Below are positions 1 to 15,200 of a stretch of DNA of 64,000 nucleotides, one piece after another. Numbering within the stretch: the first letter of the stretch is position 1; every line of letters starts with the position of its first letter. The DNA lies in contig OX393577.1 in the NCBI GenBank assembly GCA_947652605.1, positions 27,779,466 to 27,843,465 on the forward strand, given 5' to 3'. Below the pieces are notes generated by a model. The model was not told the DNA's origin. It was given only the letters and a program-made list of their open reading frames with translations, and did no database searches. Source of the DNA: Elmis aenea. Lineage: Eukaryota > Arthropoda > Insecta > Coleoptera > Elmidae. Position numbers and translations under genes: made by a program.

Positions 1-3000
1 ATAAATTCCGCTTATTTGCATACGGTTTGTATAACACTGACGTCAATACATTGTTTGTTTAGTCTACCGATGAAAAATTTTTCTATAATGTTATATAAAA
101 TGTATGATATATCTTTACGTATACGTACATACGTATACTACGCCATTGTTACGATCGATAATTTACATTTTGTGTAGTCGTATAATAATTATTCCAGTCA
201 TACCATTATGTAATGTAGCATATGGTATTACAGTAAATAAAAGACTTACATAATATGCCTATTTACAATCATACGCTCCACTTCTTAATTACAAATGATT
301 TTACTTAACCCATATTAAGTTGGTAAAAAATTCATACAGAGCGCATTAATATTGCGTTTCAGTTAAAACATAAGAAGTTTTTGTAAATTTTTGTACATAA
401 TTACAGCTGACAATATTTTAATAACAACTAGCCACAAATGGTCGTTTGTATGAATTCAATTGACAAAATTACATGGACTACAAGCATAATATAGTTTTAC
501 ATAATGATTATTACATATCATCAGTTTTTTTTAACATATCTTAATTAATCCAAAATTATAGTAATAAACAGACGTAACAATATGTTGTTAATGTAAATTT
601 GACCACTTGTCGTATACATGATCGTGTATTGAATGGACATTAAAAATTTCCGTAAGCAGATAATTATAAAGACAAAGGTGATTTCAACTTAATTTAACCT
701 CGAAAAGTGTAAATATTATACTTAAAAACGACACCAACACTTACAAAAAAATACTCGAAATTTGAGGATTTAATAAAGAAATTTTATACCAGTAGAATAC
801 GCATGATAAAAAAACAATAAATGCTGGCTCTTTCAGAAGGGGGGACTTGCAATGTCATTTGACCCAAACCTCAACCACAATCAGACCTTGCTGTGTAAAA
901 ATATATTGTGTAGGAATTTAGGCAACTTATTATTATAAAATTTATTTACTTATCGGTTATCGCTATCATTGTTGTGGAAGCTCGCCATCTAATCTAGTTG
1001 AACGTGTTCGTCTTCAAAAATGTGTGAGAGATGGTGTATGAATTTAAAGTGCATCAAAACTCTTGTTTAGACGTTCAGACGTGTATATTAATTTGCTAAT
1101 CCGTCCAGTACCAAATAAAAATCATGAAAAACATACTCGTGCTAGCTTTTTTCTACTTGTGCTCCAACTCGTTATTACACACAGACTTTGTTCTATCGAG
1201 CTACCGTTAAAAAACAAGTCACAAAACATTTTAGTTAATTTTTAGATGATATCTCTTTATAATTCTTAAATATTTTGTTGGTAGTAGTAAAAAGAAGTGC
1301 TAAACAGTTGATAGTAATAAAATGATTTTATATTATTAATAAGCGTAATTAAAAATCACTCTTTTTTTCGAAGTATTTCCTGTCCAAGTGCATACCCAGT
1401 TTCGGTTCTTTATCAGTTTCAGTCATATTTATTTATCTATTTACACATTAAGATAAGTGATTTTTAATTAAGTTTATTTATATTAATAAATGAATAAGTT
1501 AAGCGTTTTATTTAGGCGAGCATTGGAACGAATATGACAGTTTTGTAATTTATAAGTAGTTTAAGCTTCAGAACGTTTTAGAAGTATGTATTATTTGAAA
1601 ACTCTTTGTGTCGCAATTAGAATACTTTACATTATTTTAACAGTGTTTCATAAATGGTGTTCCGCGGAACCCTTGGGTCCCTTGAAGCAATAGTAAGGGT
1701 TCCGCCAGAAAATGAGAGTACGTTTCCATTACATCTTATAAAACATTTTCAGCTTCGTTAATGGCATTTATTGTGGTACGTGTGTAAAATCTATTGGCGT
1801 CACGAATTGTTTTAAAAATCATGAAAGGCTTTCGTTTTGAATTAAATTGGGAAACGTTGCTTTAAAATGTTGTAGGTAAATTCGCAAAATGAATTGTTTT
1901 TTTGTTTTAGAAGAAGCTATAGTAATTATTTAGTAAATTTGTTAAAAGCCTACGCAAAATGTTAAAAATTAAAGAGTCACTTTTAATAAATTGTTTCGGA
2001 TGTAACAATATGTAATGGTTCTTAATCACAACGTCAATAATGACTTTGGACCAGTGCCCGCCCGCATGTTTAGTTTTCTGTTTGATGTAATTGTTATATT
2101 CTTACCTAACTCACAAATTTTTAGGCAGCTGAAATTGGATTAAAAACAGAACGCATAAGCCGATCATTTTCAAGTATTGCATAAGAATTAAGTATGTCTT
2201 GGCTAACGTGATTACAAATTATATCAGTGTATAGACATAATTAAATCGTTTATTAGTGTGGAACGTCGCTCGATTAATACGGGTACGTAAAAATAGGGTT
2301 ACGTGTTGTCTTGTTTTTAATATCTTTTCATCTGTAAGATTCGAGTGCATCGTCCTCCACTGATAGGTACTATTTTAAGAAAAGTATAAAACATTTTACT
2401 GCTTGGCGTTGAAAGCTTTTGTAACTGAACGAGACATCAGTTTTCCTTCCATTAAACGCTTGAATGATTTTGTATCTGATGGGAAAGTGTATAATTAGCT
2501 GTGGGTTAGAAAACCGTGCTGCCACGCAACTTTATTAAGATTGATATTATGCCGATAGGACGGATCCATATCCAGCTAGGGAAAACCTAGCCGACTTCAT
2601 ATCCATTATCCACCTTCGTATGAGTCTGTTTCAAAGCACAGGTGACACTTGCCGATTGTAATACGATTATCTACACGTGAGTCTCGGGTATAGTCGAGCG
2701 TGCATTTGCGTCCTTTGCGATAATGGAAAATAAAAACAAGTCGTTCATGTGCTTATGGTCACGTATTGATATAAAAATTTTCCGTTTGCGCTATTTATAA
2801 TTTTGAACGAGGTAGCGAGAGTATAGCTTGACTTCACGGTCATGAGTCATCGTACTCTAGCAGTACATTACCGCCTTTTCTACATCCGCGAATGATAAAG
2901 CGTAACTAGGGGCAGCGACCTCGTTTGTTTTATGTACATGTAATCTGCGCAGTTCTTCCTATTTAATGATTTGGTTCTCATTTATTTTACGTAAACATCC

Positions 3001-3124
3001 TTTTTGAGGTGGCAACTGAAATATTCACGTAACAGTTGTAAATAGAAATCGTATCATGGTTTATTATTTCGATATATTGTAATATTGGTCCCACCCGACA
3101 CCCGTATAAAGATCAGTAGCGTTA
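1..3124. other. AT-rich non-coding DNA
   Basis: No coding exon is recognised on either strand. The open frames are short and of low-complexity composition. A fragment at about 1660-1700 rich in GGAACCC-type bases may be an old transposon remnant, but no second terminus was found. The stretch could be intergenic or part of a long 5' intron of the LONRF gene downstream. Confidence 0.5.
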
Positions 3125-3366
3125 GTCTGCGTTTACAGTACAAGCGTATTCGCGCGAATGAGCTTCGCGCGTAGCTTCGCGCGTACGCGTCCGTATTCGC
3201 GCGACTGAAACAAACCAATGCAAGCAAATAAGAGCGGTTACACTACAAGCGAGAATTCGCTCGAAACCACTCTCATATGCTTGCATTGGTTTCTTGGATT
3301 CGCGCGTATACGGTCGCATACGCGCGAAGCCCATCGCGCGAATACGGCTGTACTGTAACCGCAGCC
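3125..3366. mobile_element. Palindromic MITE, PIF/Harbinger-like
   Basis: A 242-bp segment, markedly richer in CpG and GC than its surroundings, pairs with its own reverse complement over nearly its whole length. Both ends read (on opposite strands) like CTGCG-TTACAGTACA followed by repeated TTCGCGCG blocks. The direct triplet TTA flanks it at 3122-3124 and 3367-3369. A 3-bp TTA/TWA target duplication is typical of PIF/Harbinger elements, so the family assignment is inferred from that and not from a transposase. Two overlapping open frames here are by-products of the repeated CGCG motif and are not genes. Confidence 0.7.
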
Positions 3367-6300
3367 TTACATGTATAAGCACAGGCTGGGGACGAGGAAT
3401 TTCCCTGTTTCCTGCGGAATGCTAATTTGAAATTCTTGCACCATGTGCTGTAAAATATTGAGAGCAATTTACCAAAACAGCTGGGAGAATAGTGATGCCA
3501 GGGAGACTTTGAATTATTTATTTACTGTAGTAGAACAACGGCTCGAAATGGCCATTTTATCTACTTTATGGTAAATCTAACTCTGGTTAATATCAACCAT
3601 TACCGTAGTTTTTTAAAAGTTGAGCTTATAATGTTGAATGTTTGTCCTTGGCTAAAACGCAATCATTTTAGAGTAATAATGGCATTATCAACACTTTTAT
3701 GTGCGTTGCGGGCTTGCCACGTTTGTCATTTAATAAATTTGCTATCTACTAAACACATCTTAAAAACGTTGTGAATAGATAGCCTACAAAGGCATTTTGC
3801 TATAATTATCTTAATTTCCTGTTGAACTTGCGTTCTGACGTCAAAGTGTTACATAATTTTACGACGATTTTCAATAACAACGAAAAACTAAGATAATCAT
3901 GCAATTACTACGTTTACATGCTGATGATAATGCGAGTTGACTGTTTATACGCATTTACCCTAATTCGAATTGAGGTGTTTGTGTGACGCGCAATGCACAT
4001 TTGCACCAAAGTTACCGCGGTGACTGCTTCGCATTGTCATATTACCAACAATTGAAATAAGTAAAAAAAAAAAACTATTTTTGTTTACAAATTTGGAGCA
4101 TTATATTTGTATCTAGTTATTTCCAAAATGGCAGCATCTTTATTAAACTTTAGAAAACAACAAACGATTTTTGATGTTTTTGTTTTGGCTGCTTTGTTAA
4201 ATATTGAATTTTAATTTGTTGGGTTTTATAGCCCCTTCTTAAACTTGAAAATCTCTTAATGTGATAAACCATACTATTTACTTTCTGAATCCTATAGGAA
4301 CACTACATTGTTATTTTAGTTAAAAAGTATATTATCAAAATAGCGCATAATCTAGATCAAAGTCTTTGTTTGATTTTCAAGAATATGCGCTTTTAATAAC
4401 AAACATGCTTAATGTTATAGCTATGAAAATTATTATTTATTAAAATGAAGTGGGTCGTACGTTACAGTTTACAATAAGTAATTCGATATTAATTCTTAGA
4501 TAACACGACACGTGTTGTTAAGCAAATTATTTAGTATGAACTGTTTATTTGCATATAATCATATACACACACATCCTTTCGACCCGGAAAGCTGACAAAA
4601 TTCACCGTTCTTACCATCGTTATCACAGATGGAGCGAATTGGATCTACCAATCATTTCTTGTAATAATCCCACAAAATTACAACCTAGTATTTTTAAAAT
4701 AAATCTGGTAATAATGTTAATCTTCCTAATTCGACACGTAAAACGACTCTACAAACAAACAAAATTGTGATTTTTAAATTTTAAAAAATATATCAGGACG
4801 GTTTTTTATTCTATTATAATTTTTTTATTCTCGATTCATTGGTAATACCTGTGAACTTTCCCTAGGCAAAGTTTCAACCATGCATAAGTAGTGTGTAATG
4901 ATTCAACAAAGAAATTATAAAAGTTTCACTTTTTGAAAACTTATAATTAATGGCTTTTAGTGCTTTTACTAATTTTTTTAAAACGAATTATTAGGAAAAA
5001 GTTAAATGTATGGATGGCAAGAAAATGAGGCTCAATTTTTTGCCAACGTTTGTGACATAGAGACCTTATAACCTCCTTAGTCATTATTTTGTTCGTTTGA
5101 AAACAAACAATATACCTACATTATGTACTTAATTGTCGGTTGCCACCGATTATGATAACGAATTGTTATGCAACGCATGTATTTACATTTTAATTTCTAT
5201 TTCTAGAAATTGACGTGTTCTTTTGTTAATTTAACCAATAGTAGGCCATACTCTTATCAGCACGAACACATACACCATACAAAAACGACAAATACATATG
5301 TGAGTACATAAATAATATGCAATAGTCATCGAAACATTAAAAATATCACGACATTGCTGTTTTACAGCGTTGCAATTCTTCATCGAAGTAACCTACATTA
5401 ATAGATGTTTTTACATTATTTCAATAAATTTTGTGACAATATACACAATTTCACAGTTTTTACAACAAAAAATAAAATGTATGTACGCTTATTGTATTAT
5501 GTTAACAATAAAATGAAGAACATGTGTAATTACATAATTAGTTACTTATATATAACTTAAGTGTTTAAATCTTCAATTCCCATTATGAGTGAAGACAAAT
5601 CAGTTAATTTTTTATTATAAAGTTAACAAATTTTTTAAATTAGGTACTCTTAATCTCTAATGTTAATGTTCATGGAATTTAAACTATCAGTAGCAGTGGT
5701 TAGTAATTATTAACATGCAACACTAAATTAAAGGAAACTTTTTTAAAAGTGCTTATATCGCCAAATACCTCCATAAAATTAATTTTCTTGATTTACCAGT
5801 ACTGTTTACTCAAGTAAATTAACAATAGTATTCGGTCTAATAGCCCCAATCTACCAAAATGTTACCGTGTTAAAGAAGATTTACCAAATTTTTATTTGAA
5901 ATTTGATTGGTTTTAATTAATTTGTTTATTTACTTAGTGAAAGGAACGTACTTCAACTATTTTTAAATTTACGAATTGTCTGCAAAGGAACAGAGAATAC
6001 TAAACATTATCAAAACTAGTGCTGCATATACGTACTGATTGCTGATGGTCATTTACTAGGAAGTTTCCATTTCTGCTATTTACTCTAAAACACCAAATTT
6101 ACAGCAATTATCAAGGAATAACGCTTAGGAATAACAAAAAAACATTAAATTTTCTGAGTTTTTCTATCCTGTATGTTATTTTGGATTTTTTTGCAAGATC
6201 AGTGAGATTTTCCCCACCTCACATGTTTAATGCCAGTAGAAAAATCAGTATTATAGCTCATATTTGGAAAATCAACTTACACATATGCAATGCGCACTGC

Positions 6301-9300
6301 ATATTTTCATCTTGTTTAGATTTTATTTCGTGGTTGTTTAAATGCGTTTTCCAAGTTTCCAGAAACTAAATTAATTTAGACGTCTATACCAATTCTTTTG
6401 TCCAAAAATGAATATCTGTTAAAGCACATCCAAAAAGTTACATTCGTTTTAGTACTCAACACCTCACTGGCAATTTACAAATAACAGAATAGTTCAACAG
6501 ATTCTAATGTAAGGATGCCAAATAAATTCATTAAGATTATCATGCAGTAAAAATTAAATCATCCACGTGCAAGAATTATTATCACGCGAGTGTACGAATA
6601 CACCTTGTATTTGTATGATTGTTACACTTATGTCATACATAATCACGAAAGGCTTAATTAATTATCGTTAAAAGGGCTGTGAGTTAATTATTTTGGTTTC
6701 GCTCTAGGTCTTGTTACAGTTCGCAAGAACGAATATTGTCTTAGTACAATGGAAGTGGAATTTTTAATGAATATTTATTCAACATGTGTTTATACGTTTT
6801 CAAGTTTGCAAACTGCGATCACACCATTACGTAAAAATAGCACGTGTGCTAATGACCTTAGCAGCAAGCAAATTACTTTCGACTCGACTTTTGAATAGCG
6901 AATAGCGTTTATATTAAAAATAAATAAGTTCTACAGTCTACACAATACGCAATACAAAATACATGAACAATTAATTATCTAGGTTCTTTAACTTTACACT
7001 CGAAGTCAAATTATTTATGCTGTATAAAATACCAACGGACGTTTTATTTTTGTCAAGGAATTCGAATTAAATCTTTAACGAACTCTGCTTTTTTTCGCAT
7101 TCTCGAAACGAGTTTTGACCATTTTTTGATTATTTTACATAACGATTTACGATTGGGAATACCATTATGAAAATTCTGCATTTATAAAGACATTAGAAGA
7201 TAAATCTATAAATATTGCAGAGGTACATATTGAAAGGAAACTTAAATAAAACAGCAGGATAATAAACTTTTGTTTTTTTTGTAAAATATACGCATCAGGT
7301 TTAACCAAAAACGTCAATAATTAACATTTTATAATTTTATAGTGAGGAACATGATGTATTCTCTGTAATATGTAAGTTTAATAATTGTAAGTTGGATTTT
7401 TTTTTAAATACGTATGGTGTTTAATCGAGTAAAGCATTTTTAACTATTATCCAAAGAAACTAATCATAAAAGGTGTATTTTATTGTAAAAAAGTTTATTT
7501 TCTTGATACTAACTGTAGCACTTATATAATATAAAGATACGGTTTTCTGTATCTTTAAATGAATTTCGAGACGCAGAGTAGGTATCATTTTTTGTACGCC
7601 CTTGAAAAAATTATCTAACTGTTTTTTTTTTTAATTCTAACAATGCAAACGTTTTATTGCTATCTAATTTAGTTAAATAGGACCAGGATGCATATGTTTT
7701 TACTAATCTTTTTACTAATCTTTAAAGTAAAATATAATAACTAACAAAATTTTAAATAGATTTGTTTCATCAAAGTAAATATAGCCCTGATAGACAAACT
7801 ATGCAAAGTAACTATTTCTATAGTTGTGTATTCAACTGCGGTAATAAATAACGTTTTAAAACTTTTTATTATTCATTCTTTTAATTTGTTTTATTTAAAC
7901 TTTTTGGCAGAAAACATTTTAAGTGTTTATTTTTAAACCGGATGTCTTAACCAATTAAATTTTTAATTAAATTTTATAATAAAGTCCAAGATGAAGTTAT
8001 CATATCAATAACGCTATTTGTTGAGGCATAGTTTTAAGCAAATTTTTCCGTCCTGGATTGTTATAGTTAAAATTTTGCTTTCAGCAATGGTTATCAAAAT
8101 TTTACATTCGTACAATAAAATTGGGGAACCTAATTTTGTAGACGTCTATGTGTGACTCAAGAGCTTTTAACTGTTGCATGTAAATCTTGCACTTAATAAA
8201 AATACTTTTTTTAGTTTTAGCCACTTTTTATTATAGTTTTCAACAACAAAAATATAATTGGCAATGACTTTTGAATATGTTATTAAAACATCCGGCTGTC
8301 CTTCGCTGTCTGCATTTTGTATAAAATACATCACGAAATTAATTTTGCTTGGTCCGACTGCAGTAGTAGTTCTAAGAACTGACCCTACCTACTACTACTA
8401 CAACGGTTTAAATAACACAACTTAATAATACACTTTACAATAACAATTTAGGAGCATTTGCAAAGATTCTCTAAACATTTTTGTAGCTTTTGATAAATAA
8501 TCTTTAATTTTTATGTAACAATTTTAAATTAAAGACAAAACAAAAGTAAATGTTGGTGCATTCTTTTGGAGTTATCATTGTGCAATAAAAGCAGACAATG
8601 TCTGAGTATCTATAAGACCTGAACCCGTCTCTTCCTTAATGTGTGTATTACTATTGTAACAGCTTTATCAACTCCGCGCTTTAGAATAACATTCCAGAAC
8701 GTAGGCGCGGCAAAAGCCACTGACGATAAGTCCTAGCAGCAAGTTTTAAAGCGCACCTAGAAGCTTTCGAAAAAGTGAATATGTGCTTTGTTTGTGAACA
8801 CGGTTTAATGGTATTAAATAACGATCACCAACGAATCAGAGAATTAGTCAATGGGCAAGTGGCTAGACAAGTGAAATAAACGCTTTACAAATAAATAATT
8901 AAGTGTGCATTATTTTTCTATAAATTTAAAAGTAGTTGTTAATAAATGTTTTCTCAGATAAATAAACGTTGTTAAAACGTTACATTATTATGATTCATTA
9001 CTTTTTACGTAACAAGAAACATGTCTTAAGATGAATAAAAAGAAATCAAATCAAATTAAAATATTTGAGGTACAATTAATTCGGAAAGTGTTGTTCATAA
9101 CTTAAAAAAAAAACCATCAAAAATAAATCTTGTTAATCCTAGAAGCAGTTTAATAATTAAAAAACACGGTATTGTACAGCAAGCTTCTAAAACATTTGTT
9201 ATATAACTTCAGTTTTTTTATAGATCCTGTGTATAAATATATTAAGAAGTTAAAACATATTTCGTAAATTAAGTAAATACTAAATCAGTATAAAGAATGA

Positions 9301-12258
9301 TTTCAGACATAATATGTGCCAATATGATTACATAACTGCTCATATTGTCAGTTTATCGTTCTTTTGTTGATATTACTTGACACTACAATGTTTTGATTAA
9401 TGGTATATGATGTTTTACTTTAAAAATAAAGTGAATAACATTCCAGCATCTATTAACAGAAGATGAACAGTTTCTCATTTATTTTTTGTCTGTTAGCGTG
9501 TAATAAGATGAATAACCACGTAGAACAAGTGTTATACAACATCTTTTTTTCATTTTATGTCACTTTCTATGTTATTTAATTAAATAATGAATTGTTGTCA
9601 GTTGGTTTTAATAAGTTAGCTATTTTCCCAACAATTTTTAATAAATGAATTTGTTGATAGAGCAGAATAATAGAAAACTTTCAGGCAATTATAGGCGTAC
9701 TTTAATTGTATCAGAAAGAGAGCTTGGATTAAAAAAAAACTTGAGATAATACATACATTAAAAGAAAAGTATTGCCTCAAATATAATTACCTACATGCCG
9801 TTTTTTAAGTTATTCGTAAAAAGTAAAGTACCTATATTGCGCTTATCTAGACCACGATCAAAGTTGTATATACAGAGAAATACATGTATAAATCTATTTT
9901 TTTTTAAATATTAATAATATTTTAATGTAATACATTAAGTATTGTTAATTTAGTATACTAAATTTTTGTTGGGTAGATGCATAAAAAAACACGACAACAA
10001 TAATCAATCAATACACGTCTGTTCTTATATTTTTTTGTTGTGTAGCAGCAGCATTAATAAATTATTTACTTATTAAAATATTCAGTTGTGTTCAGACTTT
10101 GATTATATCCAACCATGTTTTTTCAATGTTTCAGAGTATAATTATTAAAATTCTGTCGTATCCTTTTCCGAACTGAAAAAACCGACTCGGTGTAGTTTAA
10201 CAATTATAATAAATTATTTGGTCGTTTACCTGTTAAATGTTTCAGAAAGAAATAGATAAATAATTTAAATTGTAAAAAACAAAATATAAAAACTGTCGGC
10301 TCTTAACATTAATGTAAATTATTAGAGGTGATGATTATTTTTTGAGTTGTTTTGAAATTCATACTCAGTTAATGTAAAAGTTTGTTTTCTTTAGCCTAGA
10401 ACCCGGTCCATAAAGAAGATAGACGAATGTGAAGCTCATTGATACCCAGAATTTAATTCAAATAATTATACCTAATAATTATTTATTACATTTTTAGAAA
10501 CACAAGTTAATGTGAAATATTATTTATATATAATAAACCAATTTTGTTGTTGTTGCATTTTAATGGCAGCAAAAATATTTAAAATTGTATACAAAATGTC
10601 TTCGTAGAAAGGTCAATTATTTTACCATGAGAAATCCTAGTTTGATTCAGTTTTTAACCGTCCCATGATTCTTTAGCACTAGCAGTAGTCTTTTTAACAT
10701 AAGCTTTACAAAATTTAAGCTTGTTTTATACCTAAAATTGAAAATTTTCCGAGATATCGCGATTTTATTGTTAATTATTAGGGCGACGTAATTTTTTCAG
10801 GTAGTGTATGGAGGTAAACAGCTGTAATTTTTGAACAATTGAAAGAAAAAAACAAAAAAGTGATAATATTACCTCTACCCTATGAATTTTTGACATTTTT
10901 TTAAATGAATTATCAGGAAGTATGTTAATTATTTATTAATTTATATTCGATCCGCAATCGGCAGCCAGTAACACGTGCCTTAGTTACCAACACTACTTTA
11001 AAAAAAGAATTATCGGTTACGGCAGTAGTTCTCTTTGCCTGAAAAAGTTCATGGTGTAATTTTTGTTGCCACTTAAATTTTTTAAACGATGACAAATTTC
11101 AACAAGTGAAGAAAGATCTTTTACATTGTTATCTCAAGGATTAGTTTTCGAAACAAACAGTCCAATGAATCCATCATCGTGTTCATTTCTTCCTACTTCT
11201 TTTTTTGTTTTAGGATGTTGCATAACTCTGATGAATGGTGACACATCATGATAATATATTCTACATACAGGTCATTCGGTGAACGTAACTTTTAATTAGA
11301 CTTCTTTCTCGACTGCGAGGATTTAAGTTATCAACACCGTTGTCGCGCACTCGTTAATTCGGTTAGTCTAAAATAACTGGAGTATGACGAGCGGTTTTTG
11401 GAATTAGGGCGACATTTTTTCAGGCTTCACTTTAAAAGTTTGCAACTGCATACGCTCGTACCTTTACGCACACGCTGACATAACATCTTGGTAAACAAGT
11501 TATATAAAGTATTATTATATGTTTTATATGTTTTATATAACTGAATAATAATGTAAATAAAAGATAACTCACTGCTATTATTAGTAGTTTATTTATTGTT
11601 CATAATAATAATAATAATAATAACAATAACAAAAATAAAGTTTTGTTACTATGCTAAGTACGATGTCAATATTTTATGGTCTGGTAAATTTAATGTGTAT
11701 GCTTGTGTTGAAACCGTCATAGTGCAAAGCCCGAATGCAGTCGGTGGTGATGCATTCATTCAATGCCAAGAGGTCATTCCCATAGCAGTTCTGCATTCCC
11801 AGACATTCAGATTATGCCTGTTCTTATAGTTTAAATGCAGCTCCATTATGCACTACAATAGGGGGTCTAGTCTAGACTATGATCAGCAGATTAGATTCGT
11901 TTAACAGTAATAAGTATCTATCTTTGATATTTCTTGCACAATTAATTATTTTAGTGCTTTCCAGTACTACGCAGAAAAAAGTAAAGGTTTCTCGTTGTTC
12001 GTCTCGATTTTTATATTAGTTTAAATTAATTGCATATTGCCTTGACAGATGTACGTTATGGCGTATGTATATGTGAATGGTTGAAGCAATTTATTTCACA
12101 ACAATTGTCGAGCATTTGATAAATAAAACATGTACTTATTGAATAAATATACAATTGTTCGTTTAAGTATAATAAAGAGCACCAATTTGCATGTTTATAT
12201 TTTTTAAATAGATTACTTTAAGCAACTAGAAATTATTAACTTTTTTTTTTCATTTCAG
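3367..12258. other. AT-rich non-coding DNA upstream of LONRF exons
   Basis: Nothing in this 8.9-kb stretch could be supported as a gene. An ATA trinucleotide run lies at about 11602-11622. Two patches are less AT-biased. One, around 8640-8880, has a 32-codon open frame beginning ATG at 8781. The other, around 11690-11880, has repeated GCATTC/GAATGC motifs. The missing 5' exons of LONRF must lie here or before the window, because the first exon seen at 12259 needs an upstream exon ending in phase 1. Confidence 0.45.
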
Positions 12259-15200
12259 ATTGTAACCCACTACACATTTTGGACACGGAATCGAGATATT
12301 CGTTACGATCCAAATGTCATGGACTACAAATTAACAGAAATGTGAATGCTAGCGATAAGGTAATGACAATTTACAGTTCTTTTATTGAGGTCAGTTTATT
12401 ATTGCATGCTTATGTATAACAGTATAACTGTTTTATTTTCTTTTATGTTCACTTAATTTGTAAAATAAGGTCATCTCGTTATTATTAGCCTTTTAAATGA
12501 TCTTATGTTAGCATTATCTCTGGCAGTATTGTTGCAAGTTATTATGTATTAATCCCACTTGTAAATATGCACCTTTTGTCGCTCTGTATTACATAAATAT
12601 AAGATCATATAGGCAACGATACATACAAGTGTGTACAATGGTTATCTAATAGAGTATGTTTATTTCAGGTTTTAAAATGGACGGCCGGCAGACAAAAATG
12701 CAAAAGTGATGAAGGTATGTACATCGTCCTTTCTTATTCTTTGTTTTTATAAGCAACTCTTTACTTAAATACTGTTCTATTTTTTCTTTAAATGACATTC
12801 TTCGACTTGCATAAAAGAATTGTGTAACGAAAACAATAGACATTCTTTAGCCAAACGAGATGCCAATAATTTGTTATGAAACGAATCTTGCACTTGAAAA
12901 TAACACAAAGAGCATTCTTATAACTACGCAGTATGCTTGAAAAATATATATAGAAATCATAAACAAATAAAGCGAATTTCGCCGATATATAACGACGTAA
13001 ACACATTAAAATTGCCCTTCAAATTATAAGGAAATAAATAACAAAACCAAAAGTTTTGAAAACACGAAAACAGATGCCTTTAATGTGTACTAAAACGCCA
13101 AAAATAAAATTTTCTAGGAATTGTGAATCAAAACAGATTGTGAAAGAAATATTTCGAATGGCAAGAGGTTTTTAATTATGATATTTCCTTAGCATATCGC
13201 AAATTTTAAAAGAAAATATTCTTATACACAAAATTAGCATTTATTAATTTTTGTTGTTATTAAAAATTTTTTCATAACAATTTTCAAACCCATATGTCTA
13301 CCACTTAATATTATTTTCAATTTATTGTTTATTGAGTAATACCTGCTTACGATAAAATGTAGCCATTCTTAATCTTCTTTTTGATACTTCATTTGTATTA
13401 AAAAAATAATGCTTGCGTTTCATATCCATTATTAAATATTTTTATAGAAAAATAAATCTTGCGAATCATTTTAAGTATGTCACAGTATGTTTATCATCAG
13501 AACTATTGACTAGTTATAATGTATGACAACTAAATATTAATTTAATTTAATTGGGTACCTCATTTCTATCAAACTAAAGATAGGTGTCCTATAAATATAA
13601 AAACTTGTTTGCTTAACTCAATGCTAAATAAAATCAATAAATAAATAGTCACAATTTCCTATGGCAACATTAATTTTATTCCTTTAAATTAGCGAAAACA
13701 AAATGTAATTAATTCTTTGATCTTTATTACTTTTGTAAATGATCATAAAGTAAGAAGCTCTTAATAGTACCTAATATAAGTTAGTCGCTTTTTCATGGCA
13801 TTAAAATTAATGAATGACTTAATACATCTGTAACTAATAGCGGTTGTTTTTTTTGAACTAATCTTTATTTTTCTGAAGTAAGAGTGTTATAGAATTTTTT
13901 TTGTTCTTCAGAAACTGGAACATTGTTAGCGTCCACTTGGAATCACATAACACCAATAGATTTGGAATGTATACTCTGCAGTCAATGCTTTCTTGATCCA
14001 ATAACTACAACCTGCGGACACACGTTTTGTCGTGGATGCTTGGCCAGGGTATTGGATCATGGATTGGCTTGTCCTCTGTGTATGTCACCACTCAAAGCAT
14101 CAGAACAAGCAAGAGGTACAACGTTAATTCTAAAACACGCAGTACAGTTGCTAGCTCCACAAGAGCTCACACAGCGACTACTAAAAAATCAGGAAGAAGT
14201 TAATATTTTAGAGAAAGAGACACAGGTGATTAATGTTCCAAGAATTTTTGAATAACGTTAAAAATTGTTTTGTGTTTTACGATACTAATTATTAACTTTT
14301 TTTATAGGTTCCAGTATTTGTCTGTACAAATGCATTCCCTAACGTAGCATGTCCTTTATTTGTATATGAACCGCGGTACCGACTGTTGTCTAGACTGTGT
14401 TTACAATCATCAAAAAAGCGATTCGCCATGGCTGCAAAATGTGGCAATGGAGAAAAATTTGCTCCGTATGGAACATTGCTAGAAGTTAGAGATGCAGTTA
14501 ATTTGCCTGATGGTACTTCTATTCTTACAACAATTGGACTTCGAAGATTTAAAGTGCTTAGTAAAGGAGAACAGGTTAGTTAATTCATTTTCAACATATA
14601 TTTACAGAGGAACACAATACAAATACAGTTGTGGACATACAATTAGCACATTATACGCTATTGCGATGTATAACATTAACACTCTTTGGTTTATAATTGA
14701 AAGTCATAATACGATAAAATTGTTATCTATATTTGTTATAGAATTAAAAGGTACCATATGATTAAAACAACTGATAAAAAAAACAGGTCTCAATTAATTT
14801 ATTGAGGATATATAATTAGTACTACTACTATGATAATATTTATAAAAAATCTATTTGTAACAGTAAAAAGTGTTAGTATTTTGTGTTAGATGATTTTGAA
14901 TGCTTAAACCTCAGTGCTCTCTCTATGGTTTTGTTTACATCAAAATATTTGATTGCTTTATTAACCAGTTTTCTCAAGTAGTGCCCTTAGAATGCATCAC
15001 GAATTTTCAAAATATTGTTCATAAATTTATCGCTTATTAACTTTTAAATAACACCATCGCAACTCATAGTCTTTCTCATATTAAAGTCGTTATATAACTG
15101 AACTGCTATTAGTGCAATACAAAATAAATCTTTTAAGGAAATGTTTTTACTTATATATCTCCTTAAACAAAGCCATATGTCATGTTACCAATTGAAATAA

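Noticed and set aside
3122..3467. Arg-rich open frames on the minus strand
   Set aside because: They arise from repeated CGCG motifs in a palindromic MITE and have no homologous pattern.
2674..6846. Scattered CACGTG E-boxes (2674, 4509, 6564, 6841) as possible clock-controlled sites
   Set aside because: The number is within random expectation for this length, and they are not clustered near a recognised promoter.
8781..8880. Open frame starting MCFVCEHG in a less AT-rich patch, considered as a LONRF first exon
   Set aside because: No good donor gives the phase 1 needed to join the exon at 12259; the frame is only 32 codons and matches no family.
11424..11490. TTTTTCAG...GTAAAC segment resembling an exon before LONRF
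   Set aside because: Its only open frame ends in phase 2, which does not fit the next exon, and the translation has no LONRF feature.
11596..11829. 77-codon open frame with an Ile run
   Set aside because: The Ile run is an ATA microsatellite, and the rest has no domain, splice context or codon signal.
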